Assembly: GCF_017874255.1 (NCBI RefSeq) | Contig: NZ_JAGGLD010000001.1 | Location: 1,054,001-1,118,000, forward strand | Origin: Paenibacillus shirakamiensis | GTDB taxonomy: Bacteria > Bacillota > Bacilli > Paenibacillales > Paenibacillaceae | Reading direction: 5' to 3' | Length of the DNA stretch: 64,000 bases | Shown here: positions 18,362 to 27,434 of the stretch, piece by piece | Layout: the number at the start of each line of letters is the position of its first letter | Position numbering within the stretch: the first letter of the stretch is position 1 | The notes under the pieces: model-generated | Databases searched by the model: none | What the model was told of the DNA's origin: nothing | The model's input: only the letters and a program-made list of their open reading frames with translations | Translations under genes and position numbers: made by a program

Positions 18362-19462
18362 ATGAATTTACATGAACAATGTAAGTTTCACCCACACGCA
18401 GAAAATGAGCTTATCATCAAATTCAAAGAAGGCACACCGCAGGAGATTAAAGACGCTCTGCACAAAAAAACAAGATCCTCAGTTATAGAATCCTCTCATG
18501 AATTAGGTTTTCACCGAATTACTTCACATCAAACCATGCGCAGCATGCTTAAGCAATATTCAGAAAGTGAACACATTGAAATTGCCGAACCGAATCACGT
18601 ATATAAAGCATTCTACACTCCAAACGACCCTTACTTCGCAAATTATCAATATGGTCCTCAAAGAGTTCTCGCCCCTAGCGCGTGGAACATTACACAAAGT
18701 TCCTCGACTATTAAGATAGCTGTTGTAGATACAGGAGTTCAACCAAATCACCCTGAACTTGCAGGAAAATTATTGCCCGGATACAACTATGTGGATGGAA
18801 ATACCAATACGGCTGATGGGAACGGACACGGAACACATGTGGCCGGTATCGCAGCTGCTTCCACAAATAACGGCGTGGGGATTGCTGGCATGGCTCCACT
18901 AGCTTCTATTATTCCTATTCGTTCGCTAGATAACAATGGAAGTGGACTCACTTCGAGCGTAGCTAATGGAATCGTGTATGCTGCTAATAACGGTGCAAAT
19001 GTTGTTAACTTAAGTCTCGGATCTCCAGCGAACGATTCATTTCTTCAAGCCGCTGTACAGTATGCCTGGGACCGGGGTGCCGTCGTTATCGCAGCTGCTG
19101 GCAATGATAATTCTTCTACTCCCGTGTATCCCGCCTTTCTTTCGGGTGTTGTATCCGTTGCATCAACGAATGCTTCTGATGTTAAATCATCTTTCTCTAA
19201 CTACGGATATTGGGTGGATGTTGCTGCTCCAGGAGATCAAATCTTATCGACTTACTTGACTAGCTCTTACGCTTATTTAAGCGGAACTTCCATGTCCACT
19301 CCACATGTATCTGGATTGGCTGCGCTACTTGCATCTCAAGGCAGAACTAACACCAATGTAAGAGATTGCATTATGTATACCTGTGATGCGATACCAGGAA
19401 CAGGAACCTACTGGACACAGGGCCGAATCAATGCACTTCTGGCTGTCCAACAACCCGTGTAG
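18362..19462 (+). CDS. Subtilisin-like serine protease (S8, thermitase-like), without signal peptide
   Basis: 366 residues. An I9-like propeptide is seen at about residues 10-80 (ENELIIKFKEGTPQEIKDAL, IEIAEPNHVYKA). The catalytic triad is complete: Asp in IAVVDTGV, His in NGHGTHVAGI and Ser in LSGTSMSTPHVSGLAALL. Relatives such as thermitase are secreted, but this one starts MNLHEQCKFHPHAEN with no hydrophobic leader; no in-frame upstream start with a leader is apparent, and the GAGGAGG site fits ATG 18362. It may be intracellular or exported by another route. Monocistronic, with a terminator at 19567-19595. Confidence 0.9.
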   Translation: MNLHEQCKFHPHAENELIIKFKEGTPQEIKDALHKKTRSSVIESSHELGFHRITSHQTMRSMLKQYSESEHIEIAEPNHVYKAFYTPNDPYFANYQYGPQRVLAPSAWNITQSSSTIKIAVVDTGVQPNHPELAGKLLPGYNYVDGNTNTADGNGHGTHVAGIAAASTNNGVGIAGMAPLASIIPIRSLDNNGSGLTSSVANGIVYAANNGANVVNLSLGSPANDSFLQAAVQYAWDRGAVVIAAAGNDNSSTPVYPAFLSGVVSVASTNASDVKSSFSNYGYWVDVAAPGDQILSTYLTSSYAYLSGTSMSTPHVSGLAALLASQGRTNTNVRDCIMYTCDAIPGTGTYWTQGRINALLAVQQPV

Positions 19463-19566
19463 CTTCTAAGTGTTATTTCCAAAATTCTGATCCATTAATT
19501 TTATTGAACATTCATTAGCTCTTGTTATTATCTGTTCTGGGCAGGATCAATAAGCAAACAACAAAT

Positions 19567-19595
19567 AGCCACCTTATTTATAGGTGGCTCTCTTT
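19567..19595 (+). terminator. Terminator after subtilase gene
   Basis: 8-bp stem AGCCACCT/AGGTGGCT with a 7-base loop and a CTCTCTTT tail. Confidence 0.65.
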
Positions 19596-19660
19596 GAGAA
19601 ACGCTACTAAATAGATTAAATTCTACTTAGTACAATTGCAATTATCTCTAGCAAAATGAA

Positions 19661-20503
19661 TTAGAGCCCTAGTTCAGCTATTTTGGACATATATTCATCA
19701 TAACTCAATTCTCCCAAGGCAAGCTTCGTGTTTTGAATATATATATATTCATTTTTGGATAGTGTTCGGATTGATCTTTTTTCTATCCACTCCTCTTCTC
19801 CATCCAGTCTATCTAATACATGTTGCTGTTTTGAGAATGCCTCATAGTATCTAAGTCCAAATCTTCTTAGTGATAGAGCATCCAAATGAATACCGTCTGG
19901 GTTGGCTGTTAAATCTGTTGATGATACATAATAGCAGTTGTGTTCAGTGTGAGCGACTTGGGATAAAATACGATTGATTTCCTTGAACTGCACAGCATGT
20001 TTACCCCATCCACGCTTTCCTAGGTAAGAACCTAATTCCCCAATCATGATTGGGAGATCCGGTCTATTGAATACATTTCTAAGATGTCTACATAATAAGA
20101 TCAATTTATTTTCATACGTCTTGTAACGATCTCCGTAACTATCACTTTCCCCTTGATGCCACAGAATGCCAATCAGTTCACTTGTCTCCCTAGCAAAGCT
20201 AACCTCAGATATCGCGTGCCTGACAAGTACTCCCTCGATGTCCCATTCATCTATAGAACTTCCTCCTTCTGCACACGGAATGAGGCCTATGGATTCACCG
20301 GGATGATCTTCTGTCCAAGCTTGAGCAAAAGATGCCGCGGGCCCAATACCTGCAATTTGACGATCTGAATGAAGGGGTTCAGCCATCATTTGCCACCGAC
20401 CATTACGTAACATATGAATATGTTCATTATAGATAGGTTCAACATCCGCTATGAACCCTCTTCCAGCCATATTAGATTGTCCAATTAGCAATATAGACTT
20501 CAT
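19661..20503 (-). CDS. SGNH-type esterase, sialate O-acetylesterase/acetylxylan esterase (SASA) family
   Basis: 280 residues. The nucleophile block GQSNMAGRG is at residues 8-16, the usual first block of this family; GILWHQGESD (Gly/Asn-block equivalent) and DGIHLD with the catalytic Asp and His near residue 207-210 are present. Family members remove O-acetyl groups from sugars (sialic acid, xylan, pectin). There is no signal peptide, so the substrate is probably an imported sugar or peptide-linked glycan. The C-terminal 60 residues (from about 220) are an extra helical tail. Divergent from the secreted repeat protein. Confidence 0.8.
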   Translation of the reverse strand: MKSILLIGQSNMAGRGFIADVEPIYNEHIHMLRNGRWQMMAEPLHSDRQIAGIGPAASFAQAWTEDHPGESIGLIPCAEGGSSIDEWDIEGVLVRHAISEVSFARETSELIGILWHQGESDSYGDRYKTYENKLILLCRHLRNVFNRPDLPIMIGELGSYLGKRGWGKHAVQFKEINRILSQVAHTEHNCYYVSSTDLTANPDGIHLDALSLRRFGLRYYEAFSKQQHVLDRLDGEEEWIEKRSIRTLSKNEYIYIQNTKLALGELSYDEYMSKIAELGL

Positions 20504-20711
20504 GGCACATCCTCCTTAATATACAATTTTCTTAATTTTTCCTCATACAGGCACTTTTTTTCTAATTTTTAGTTCTAATCCCCCAGTCTAATTATACTAA
20601 AAATTACGAAATTCGAGGGATATTCAATCTCCTCAACTTCCTAAATAATGAGGGTAGAGTATCAAATATTCAGACATCATCATTATAAAACTATGGAGGG
20701 AGTGTCCAAGC

Positions 20712-23700
20712 ATGCTATATGCCATTAGTCGTAGAACCTTTTTTATTATTCTCTTCCTTACGCTCGTCTCTAGTATCACAGTCGGTGTTAGTTATGCCGC
20801 CTCAACTACCGATACACCCGCAATTGAATGGTCGCGCCAATACGGCATGGATGAGCAGTTTGTAAGGGGAAGTAACATTGCCTCGTCATCAGATGGAGGT
20901 TATATCGTGACCGGAAATTTCAGCATTACATCGGAAAGAATTTACATACTGAAATTGAATGCAGCGGGCAAAATCCAATGGGAACAAAAAATGCAGCAGG
21001 ATAAAGACAAATTCACTTCAGCAGATTCAACTATGCAGACCAAAGACGGTGGATTTTTAGTGATTGGAAGTAGCCAGAGCGGATACGGAAAGCACAATAT
21101 TTTGCTGATCAAACTTACTGCTCAAGGTGCGATAGAATGGGAAAAAGAATACGACCCTGGCTTTAGTGCCTACTCCTTGGCCTCAGCTGAGACTAAAGAT
21201 GGAGGTTTCGTGATTACAGGACAAAGCTTTGGTGGTGAGAACGGTCAGTTTGCTTTTGTATTTAAAGCAGATGCCGAGGGAAAGCAAGTGTGGATCAAGA
21301 AGCTTAAATATAGCGATGAGCAGCACTATGCGGATATCATAGCTACACCGGATGGCGGATCCATCGCTGTAGGCGGGCAATATGACTATTATTTCAACGA
21401 TCCGAACAAAGGAGCTTTGATCACCAAACTAAATGCGAATGGAGATGAGCTTTGGACCACACGGTTGACTACACCAAACTCCCTACGCGAAGCCTCTTCT
21501 ATTGTCCCTTCCCGGGAAGGCGGATATGTCGTCTATAGCAAATCGTCTAGGGATGATCAATTTTTAACCCAGATTGATGCAGACGGAAATATCCTAGGGG
21601 AAAAAAAGCTTGATATCACTCCAGAAAGTGAATATTACAAAAAGATCTATCCCACTGATGAGGGATATGCGCTTCTCTCAGAATATATTGAATATTCTAA
21701 TGTCCAAGCATCCAGAAGATACGAATTATTAAAAGTAGACCCTACCGGGAAAACCTTGAACAAGACCCATTTCACAGTCAAGGGATTTAATGAAATGACA
21801 GCGTTCACCACTTCAAAGGATGGCGGGATTGTGTTATTAGGTGGAGTAAAGGGTACGGATGAAGCACGCTTTATTCAGGTCACCAAACTCGCTGGACCTA
21901 ACAGCCAGCCGGGAGAACGAACTGTGGAATTGATTAGTTTTGAGGGAACAGAAAAGTCGATAACTGTGGGAGAACATACGCCTGCAATCATTTCCGCAAC
22001 TTATTCGGATGGAACCAAAGAAGTGGTCAAAGACTCCATTTCCCTCACCTCAGATGACAATAGTATAGCTGCAGTAGATGCCAACAATTTTATTACCGGA
22101 ATTAAGCCAGGCAATACTACGATCTATGCGGACTTTAAAGGCCAGCAGGCTAAATTAGATATACAAGTCACTACAAATCCTAATCTTGGGGATGCCGAAT
22201 TCTGGTCCTACCAATATGGCAAAGACCTCTATTATTTCCGAGAACGAAGTATCCTCTCTACATCAGATGGAGGGTATATCCTGACAGCGGATACGAAAGA
22301 TTCAATGTATTCAAATACCAAAGCCTCTATTATTAAACTGAATGCACAAGGTAATTTAGAATGGCAGCAAAAAATTCAGCATGGCTTTGCTGAATACACG
22401 GAGCCCATCAAAGCCATTGAGGCTAGAGATGGAAGCTTTGTAATCAGTGGGGTGACAACCGTTGAAGATGAAAGAACCCGTAATCTGATATACCTAGCAA
22501 AATTAACAGCACAAGGTCATCTGGAATGGGAAAAAGCATTTGATGGTGGAGGACATAAATCGGGAGATTCGCTAGATGAGACAACCGACGGTGGATTTGT
22601 GGTCACAGGAGCCACCCTATCCATTTCAGGAGCGGACCAAGCTTATGTACTTAAGACGGATGCGAATGGTCAACTATTGTGGCACAAAAAATTTCAGTTC
22701 GAGAGTGAAAGCAATCAGAACTACAATGATATCAAAGCCACCTCAGACGGGGGTGCAGTCGCTGTAGGTACGATCAAAAATTATATTGGAGATAACGAAA
22801 ATGATAGAGCGATTGTCACCAAGCTGAGCCCTAGTGGCGATGAGGTATGGACCAAAAAATTTCTGCCCATTGGCCGCGAAGCTTACTCGGTAATTACAAC
22901 CAAGCAGAACCAAATTCTTGTCGCAAGCAGAGGACCAAATAATATTAATTATTTAACTTTGCTTGACGCATCGGGTGAAGTCATCTGGGAAAAAACGTAT
23001 GAGACGTTAGATGGCCAGTATTATTATAAAATTTTACCGAATGGTAAAGGTTATATATTATTTGGCAAGCAAAGCACGGGAAGTTATCCCAATACACAGA
23101 CTAAATCCATTGCTTTGAAGCTTAATGGCAACGGAGAGATTACGGACAACATTTATTTTGCGGATACCCAGCTAGCTAATCTTGACGTAGCAACGGCTAC
23201 GAATGATGGGAATTACGTACTTATGGGTCCTGTTAAAGTCAGTGGTGATAAATTCAGGCTGCAAGTGACCAAGACTGCTGGAAGCGATCAACCCCCAGCA
23301 GATCCTGTCGTGACTGACATCTTCATTCCTAATCCAAAAGCTAAGCTTGTTAGTGGCGAGCAAACGACTGTTTATATCAAAGCACGTTATTCCGATGGAA
23401 CGGAAAAAGCATTGAAAAACTTTGTCTCCTTCTCTTCAGAAGATGAGAATATAGCCACTGTAGATTCCAAGGGTGTAATTACCGGTACCAAGCCAGGCAA
23501 CACTATAATCCATGCTCTTTATCAGGGACATGAGGCTCAGCTTCAAGTTGAAGTGAGGGATGACACCGAGGGAACCTTCTATCTGGACTCTGAGGAATAC
23601 TCTTTAACGGTAGGTACCTCAATAGATACAGTTGCTTATTTCAAAGATAAAGATGGTAACGTTCATAAAGTTACCAAAGGATCCATATTTACAAGTGAAA

Positions 23701-23837
23701 ATGCAGCCGTAGTTGATTATGATAAGGATGGAGTAATTAACGGGGTGCGCGCTGGAATTACCCACATTACAGCGGAATATCACGGCAAAACTTATAAAGC
23801 TGAAGTACAGGTGGTTCGCGACTCTGTACCACAATGA
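20712..23837 (+). CDS. Large secreted protein: two tandem propeller-like repeat halves and three Big_2 (Ig-like) domains
   Basis: 1041 residues. Signal peptide about 1-29 (FFIILFLTLVSSITVGVSYAAS). Residues about 35-395 and 495-875 are two related halves, each built of roughly 50-residue repeats with the core DGGYIVTG or DGGFVVTG and a strand ending KLNAxGxxxWE; the layout resembles a beta-propeller. Each half is followed by a bacterial Ig-like group 2 domain (SITVGEHTPAIISATYSDG; KLVSGEQTTVYIKARYSDG), and a third, shorter one closes the protein (EYSLTVGTSIDTVAYFKD). No catalytic residues or sortase signal are seen. Likely an extracellular or wall-associated binding protein. ATG 20712 has a GGAGGGAG site. 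Function unknown. Confidence 0.8.
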   Translation: MLYAISRRTFFIILFLTLVSSITVGVSYAASTTDTPAIEWSRQYGMDEQFVRGSNIASSSDGGYIVTGNFSITSERIYILKLNAAGKIQWEQKMQQDKDKFTSADSTMQTKDGGFLVIGSSQSGYGKHNILLIKLTAQGAIEWEKEYDPGFSAYSLASAETKDGGFVITGQSFGGENGQFAFVFKADAEGKQVWIKKLKYSDEQHYADIIATPDGGSIAVGGQYDYYFNDPNKGALITKLNANGDELWTTRLTTPNSLREASSIVPSREGGYVVYSKSSRDDQFLTQIDADGNILGEKKLDITPESEYYKKIYPTDEGYALLSEYIEYSNVQASRRYELLKVDPTGKTLNKTHFTVKGFNEMTAFTTSKDGGIVLLGGVKGTDEARFIQVTKLAGPNSQPGERTVELISFEGTEKSITVGEHTPAIISATYSDGTKEVVKDSISLTSDDNSIAAVDANNFITGIKPGNTTIYADFKGQQAKLDIQVTTNPNLGDAEFWSYQYGKDLYYFRERSILSTSDGGYILTADTKDSMYSNTKASIIKLNAQGNLEWQQKIQHGFAEYTEPIKAIEARDGSFVISGVTTVEDERTRNLIYLAKLTAQGHLEWEKAFDGGGHKSGDSLDETTDGGFVVTGATLSISGADQAYVLKTDANGQLLWHKKFQFESESNQNYNDIKATSDGGAVAVGTIKNYIGDNENDRAIVTKLSPSGDEVWTKKFLPIGREAYSVITTKQNQILVASRGPNNINYLTLLDASGEVIWEKTYETLDGQYYYKILPNGKGYILFGKQSTGSYPNTQTKSIALKLNGNGEITDNIYFADTQLANLDVATATNDGNYVLMGPVKVSGDKFRLQVTKTAGSDQPPADPVVTDIFIPNPKAKLVSGEQTTVYIKARYSDGTEKALKNFVSFSSEDENIATVDSKGVITGTKPGNTIIHALYQGHEAQLQVEVRDDTEGTFYLDSEEYSLTVGTSIDTVAYFKDKDGNVHKVTKGSIFTSENAAVVDYDKDGVINGVRAGITHITAEYHGKTYKAEVQVVRDSVPQ

Positions 23838-23912
23838 CGAACTATCTGAAAGAACATGCTTCCGCCCCCTACTGTTTTTCTAGAACATATTTTTTCTAGT
23901 CAACAAATTATA

Positions 23913-23947
23913 AAGAGCCTTACTACATAAATTGTAGTAAGGCTCTT
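23913..23947. terminator. Strong stem-loop between convergent genes
   Basis: Perfect 15-bp stem (23913-23927 with 23933-23947; GAGCCTTACTACA arm) with a 5-base loop. It lies between the secreted repeat protein and the minus-strand Lrp gene and can serve both, although neither side has a long T-run. Confidence 0.75.
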
Positions 23948-24000
23948 ACTATTAGAAGTGAAATTAAATTCAAATAGCTAAAAAATTAGCTTCAGCTATC

Positions 24001-24411
24001 TCATTTCAGTTTCCCTATAGATAGGTTTACACGGTAATTCCCGTACTTTAATAGTCGTTCTAGAAACATATCTAGTTCTTCATTGGATGCAAAATGGGTT
24101 TTTAATAAATAACAACCTTCTCCGCTTACACGATGTACTTCAGAAATAGCTTCATCTTGAAACAGACTCTGAAATCCTGAATGATTTGCTGTCTGCACGA
24201 ACAATGTGATGAATGCAGTTACCACTTGTCCTAATTTAATTCGGTTGATGGCTATTGTATATTGTTCAATAATTCCTAAATCCTCTAATCTTCGAATTCG
24301 ATTTCCAACGGCCTGCCCCGTTAAATGAATGCGTTGACCGAGTTCTTTCCATTGAATTCTGGAGTTTTGTCCTAATATTTTTAGGATCTCTATATCTGTC
24401 TGATCAATGAT
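24001..24411 (-). CDS. Lrp/AsnC family transcriptional regulator (apparent non-AUG start)
   Basis: About 136 residues. The N-terminal winged helix (DQTDIEILKILGQNSRIQW..., with LGQRIHLTGQAVGNRIRRLE as recognition region) and the C-terminal RAM sensor domain are intact, so the gene is full length. There is no ATG, GTG or TTG before residue 61 (GTG at 24225): the frame is closed by TGA at 24418-24420, and only ATT and ATC codons lie between that stop and the conserved DQTD. ATC at 24411 sits 9 bases after an AAAGGA site and would give MIDQTDIEIL, the typical Lrp start. Divergent from carbonic anhydrase/cyanase, which it probably regulates together with itself. Confidence 0.8.
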   Translation of the reverse strand: MIDQTDIEILKILGQNSRIQWKELGQRIHLTGQAVGNRIRRLEDLGIIEQYTIAINRIKLGQVVTAFITLFVQTANHSGFQSLFQDEAISEVHRVSGEGCYLLKTHFASNEELDMFLERLLKYGNYRVNLSIGKLK

Positions 24412-24565
24412 TGTAATTCATCCTTTCATGGCGAAAGCAGAACGTCCAAAAGTGTTACGCCAACTTATTCTGCTTCTTCTTCCGATTCCCTATACTTAAT
24501 CTATCCTCTTCCACACCACTTATAGCATAGAGGAAATACATCAAGATTAACAGGAGGTTAAAGAA

Positions 24566-25147
24566 ATGTTATTACAAGAAATTTTAGAGTACAATGAACA
24601 ATTTGTACAAGACAAGCAGTATCTGCCTAACGAAGCTCCAAAAATGCCAAAAAAACGCATGGTTGTTGTTTCTTGTATGGATGCTCGTCTGATTGAGCTA
24701 CTTCCCAAAGCTTTGGATATACACGATGGGGATGCAAAAGTGATCCGAAATGCAGGGGGTAAAATTGCCTCTCCTTTCGATAGCGTGATGCAAAGTGTTG
24801 TAGCTTCCGTGTATGATCTAAATGCAGATGAAATCTTTCTTATTGGGCATGAAAGATGCGGTGCAAGTCAGACGAATCCAAAAGGAACCATTCAAAAGAT
24901 GTTAGACCGTGGAGTGACTACACCAGAAATTTTATCCGCAATTGAATATGCCGGTGTTGACCTTGAGAAATGGTTATTTGGATTTCATGATGTCCAAAAT
25001 TCAACACAAGCTAATGTTAACTTAGTAAGAAATCATCCACTCATTCCAAAAGATGTTCCTGTACATGGTCTAGTAATTGATCCTCACACAGGTAAATTGG
25101 ATTTGATCGTTGATGGATATAAAGCTCTACATGACATGCAACAGTAA
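24566..25147 (+). CDS. Beta-class carbonic anhydrase
   Basis: 193 residues. The zinc site is complete: Cys37, the Asp39-Arg41 dyad (SCMDARL) and His95-Cys98 (GHERCGAS). It interconverts CO2 and bicarbonate. Beside cyanase this is the expected partner, since cyanase consumes bicarbonate and releases CO2; the E. coli cyn operon pairs the same two activities (cynT, cynS). ATG 24566 has an AGGAGG site. The cyanase gene starts 34 bases later, probably in the same transcript. Confidence 0.93.
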   Translation: MLLQEILEYNEQFVQDKQYLPNEAPKMPKKRMVVVSCMDARLIELLPKALDIHDGDAKVIRNAGGKIASPFDSVMQSVVASVYDLNADEIFLIGHERCGASQTNPKGTIQKMLDRGVTTPEILSAIEYAGVDLEKWLFGFHDVQNSTQANVNLVRNHPLIPKDVPVHGLVIDPHTGKLDLIVDGYKALHDMQQ

Positions 25148-25181
25148 ATATATACTTTTAAACGAAGGGAAGTTATACAAT

Positions 25182-25631
25182 ATGAACAGACAAGAAGCTA
25201 CGCAACAAATTATGGATGCAAAAATTGCAAAGGGTCTAACTTGGGAAGAAATTGCAAAGGTAAGTGAGAACTCGGAGACTTGGGTCGTAACCGCATTGCT
25301 TGGACAAGCAACCATGACACGTCCAGAAGCAGACAAAATCGCTGAATTATTAGAGTTAGATGAAGAAGTAGCTCAAGCCTTAACTGTGGTTCCCCTTCGA
25401 GGTGAGATCATGAAAATGCCTCCAACGGACCCCATCTTGTATCGTCTCTATGAAATGATGTTGCAATATGCACCTACCATTAGAGAATTGATTTTGGAAA
25501 AAGCGGGCGAAGGTGTGATGAGTGCAATTAACTTCAACCTAGGTGTAGACACCCAAGAGGATCCTAAAGGTGGAGACCCTCGTATCGTGATTACACTGAA
25601 CGGAAAATTCTTGCCTTTCCGTACGTGGTAA
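25182..25631 (+). CDS. cynS: Cyanate hydratase (cyanase)
   Basis: 149 residues from ATG 25182, preceded by GAAGGGA. The frame is open further up, but the family start (MNRQEATQQIMDAK) fixes this one. The N-terminal helical domain is followed by the catalytic domain with Arg88, Glu91 and Ser114, matching the E. coli catalytic set (96, 99, 122) offset by eight. The decamer converts cyanate and bicarbonate to ammonia and CO2, allowing cyanate detoxification and use as nitrogen source. A terminator follows. Confidence 0.97.
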   Translation: MNRQEATQQIMDAKIAKGLTWEEIAKVSENSETWVVTALLGQATMTRPEADKIAELLELDEEVAQALTVVPLRGEIMKMPPTDPILYRLYEMMLQYAPTIRELILEKAGEGVMSAINFNLGVDTQEDPKGGDPRIVITLNGKFLPFRTW

Positions 25632-25689
25632 AATACTTGAATAACAATATTGAATTGGTTTGAGATTTAAACCTACGTCTACAATATAT

Positions 25690-25732
25690 AAGTCCATCCT
25701 TTTTAATCTATTGATAAAATGGATGGATTTTT
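25690..25732 (+). terminator. Terminator after cynS
   Basis: TCCATCC (25693-25699) pairs with GGATGGA (25721-25727), extended imperfectly by A/T pairs, then TTTTT. It lies inside the in-frame upstream extension of the permease frame, which shows that this extension is not coding. Confidence 0.7.
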
Positions 25733-25758
25733 ACTATAGATTCTTTTGCGCGAGGGAG

Positions 25759-27045
25759 ATGATTCTGATTAACAAGTATATAGATAATAGTGTTAGTATT
25801 TTACAGTGGTTTGTGTTTCTTTTAGCTAATGCTTTAGCATTACCTATAATTATAGGAGGCATATTCCAGCTATCACCAGCAGAAATATCCGCATTAATGC
25901 AACGAACCTTTTTAGTTGTTGGGGTAAGTTCATGTCTACAAGCATGGCTAGGGCATCGCTATCCGATTGCAGATGGTCCAGCAGGTTCCTGGGTAAGTAT
26001 ATTTGTCATCTTGGGACAAGTGGGTATGCATCAAGGACAGCGTGCAGCAGATGTTCTTCAAATTTTAGAAGGAGGTCTCCTTGTTGCAGGTCTTCTACTC
26101 TTCTTTCTTGGTGTCACAGGTCTGGTGCATCGAATACTACGTATATTTACACCATTGGTTACGGGTACGTTTCTTCTAATTTTGGCTCTTCAACTGAGCG
26201 GTGTATTTCTTAAAGGAATGATGGGCTTACAAGGGGCAGTCTCTCGTCCGAATTACATAACAGCTACGATTGCTTTCTTTGTATTTGCTATGATTACCGT
26301 CCTATCCATTAAGGGAAAAGGGTGGGTGAAAAGCTATGCGGTATTACTCGGAATCTTATGTGGATGGATTCTATATGCTGTATTTGGGGATCTATCTCAT
26401 CGATCTTCCAGTACATCCTTAGTTCAATTACCAGAGCTATTTGCTTGGGGTACACCTAAGTTTGATCTGGGTATGACTTTAACGGCAATTTTATTTACAT
26501 TTCTATTAGTTGCAAATACAATATCTGCTATCTCAGCAGTACAGCAAGTAGCTCCATTATCTCAAGAAAGTGAGAAAAAAGTTCTAACTCGTAGTATATG
26601 GATTGGAGGCATATCCCATATGATTTCATCCATATTTTCTACCATTGGCGTTGTTCCCTTACCTGCATCCGCAGGATTCATTCGACTAACGGGACAGAAA
26701 AAAGTAAAGTCATTCCTTATAGCAGGCCTTATATTAGCAGGAATTTCGCTGATTCCCTCCATCGTTAATTTTATCTCCTTAATCCCTGGTCCTATCGCCA
26801 ATGCTGCACTTTTAGCCGCATTTGTTCAGATGATAGGAATTTCATTTCAGACCCTGCTGCGTGAATCATTAGATCAACGTCGATTAACGATATTAGGTAT
26901 TGGATTGTTGCTCGGCATAGGCATTATGTTTCTTCCAGAGATTGCTTTTAACGGTATCCCTGCCTCATTACAATATGTATTAAGCAATGGCCTTCTCGTA
27001 GGGACATTAATTGTCATTATGCTGGAGCAGCTCTGGAAAGAATGA
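25759..27045 (+). CDS. NCS2 (uracil/xanthine) family permease
   Basis: About 428 residues and roughly 12-14 hydrophobic spans. Conserved NCS2 features are the start WFVFLLANALALPIIIGG and the helix-8-like part LLVANTISAISAVQQV; the end is LIVIMLEQLWKE. Such proteins import purines or pyrimidines by proton symport. The start is uncertain: ATG 25759 stands only 3 bases after GAGG, so CTG 25765 or ATT 25768 is also possible; the terminator at 25690-25732 rules out earlier starts. Neighbourhood with cyanase raises the idea of a nitrogen-scavenging unit; whether it carries cyanate or a nucleobase cannot be read from sequence. Confidence 0.85.
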   Translation: MILINKYIDNSVSILQWFVFLLANALALPIIIGGIFQLSPAEISALMQRTFLVVGVSSCLQAWLGHRYPIADGPAGSWVSIFVILGQVGMHQGQRAADVLQILEGGLLVAGLLLFFLGVTGLVHRILRIFTPLVTGTFLLILALQLSGVFLKGMMGLQGAVSRPNYITATIAFFVFAMITVLSIKGKGWVKSYAVLLGILCGWILYAVFGDLSHRSSSTSLVQLPELFAWGTPKFDLGMTLTAILFTFLLVANTISAISAVQQVAPLSQESEKKVLTRSIWIGGISHMISSIFSTIGVVPLPASAGFIRLTGQKKVKSFLIAGLILAGISLIPSIVNFISLIPGPIANAALLAAFVQMIGISFQTLLRESLDQRRLTILGIGLLLGIGIMFLPEIAFNGIPASLQYVLSNGLLVGTLIVIMLEQLWKE

Positions 27046-27130
27046 GTATTTCTTCTCTACGTAAACATTGTTTATTTAATTAGCCTTATGAAATAATTCT
27101 ATTTTAGTCTAGTTTTATTGGAGGTTTGTT

Positions 27131-27298
27131 ATGGATATCATCGCTACGGCTAGTGCGGGACTATTTATATTTTTCTTAGTTTCATCCATAAAATATATGC
27201 AAAAGTCAAACCTGCTCTTTTTTACTTTTTTGGCTATTGCATCTTTCTTTGCAAGTGTGACCCTATCTAAAATTTTGCCTTATCTTATGAGATTGTAG
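27131..27298 (+). CDS. Small hypothetical membrane protein
   Basis: 55 residues, MDIIATASAGLFIFFLVSSI at the start. Two hydrophobic segments (about 5-20 and 28-46) are joined by a short basic loop (KYMQKS). ATG 27131 follows GGAGG at 6-base spacing, an excellent site, 85 bases after the NCS2 permease. No family is recognised. The good ribosome site and hydrophobic pattern make it likely real; it may share the permease transcript. Confidence 0.65.
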   Translation: MDIIATASAGLFIFFLVSSIKYMQKSNLLFFTFLAIASFFASVTLSKILPYLMRL

Positions 27299-27382
27299 AA
27301 AAAGCTTCCTCATTTCTTGAAATTTGTGGCGTTATAGATGACTGATATATCTAAAATATTATCATTTTAGTGTTCTGTTATT

Positions 27383-27422
27383 AAAAAAGAGAGTCCCTAT
27401 CCTAAGGATAAGAACTCTCTTT
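27383..27422 (-). terminator. Terminator of the MarR/nitroreductase operon, possibly bidirectional
   Basis: AAAGAGAGT (27386-27394) pairs with ACTCTCTTT (27414-27422), with an inner TATCC/GGATA stem; on the minus strand a T-run (27383-27388) follows. Confidence 0.85.
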
Positions 27423-27434
27423 GTCTACTTCAGC

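Noticed and set aside
24365-24395. Short palindrome TCCTAATATTTTTAGGA as a terminator or operator
   Set aside because: It lies within the coding part of the Lrp gene N-terminus, encoding conserved helix residues.
25660-25758. N-terminal extension of the NCS2 permease
   Set aside because: The stretch contains the hairpin/T-run terminator of cynS and reads like non-coding sequence.
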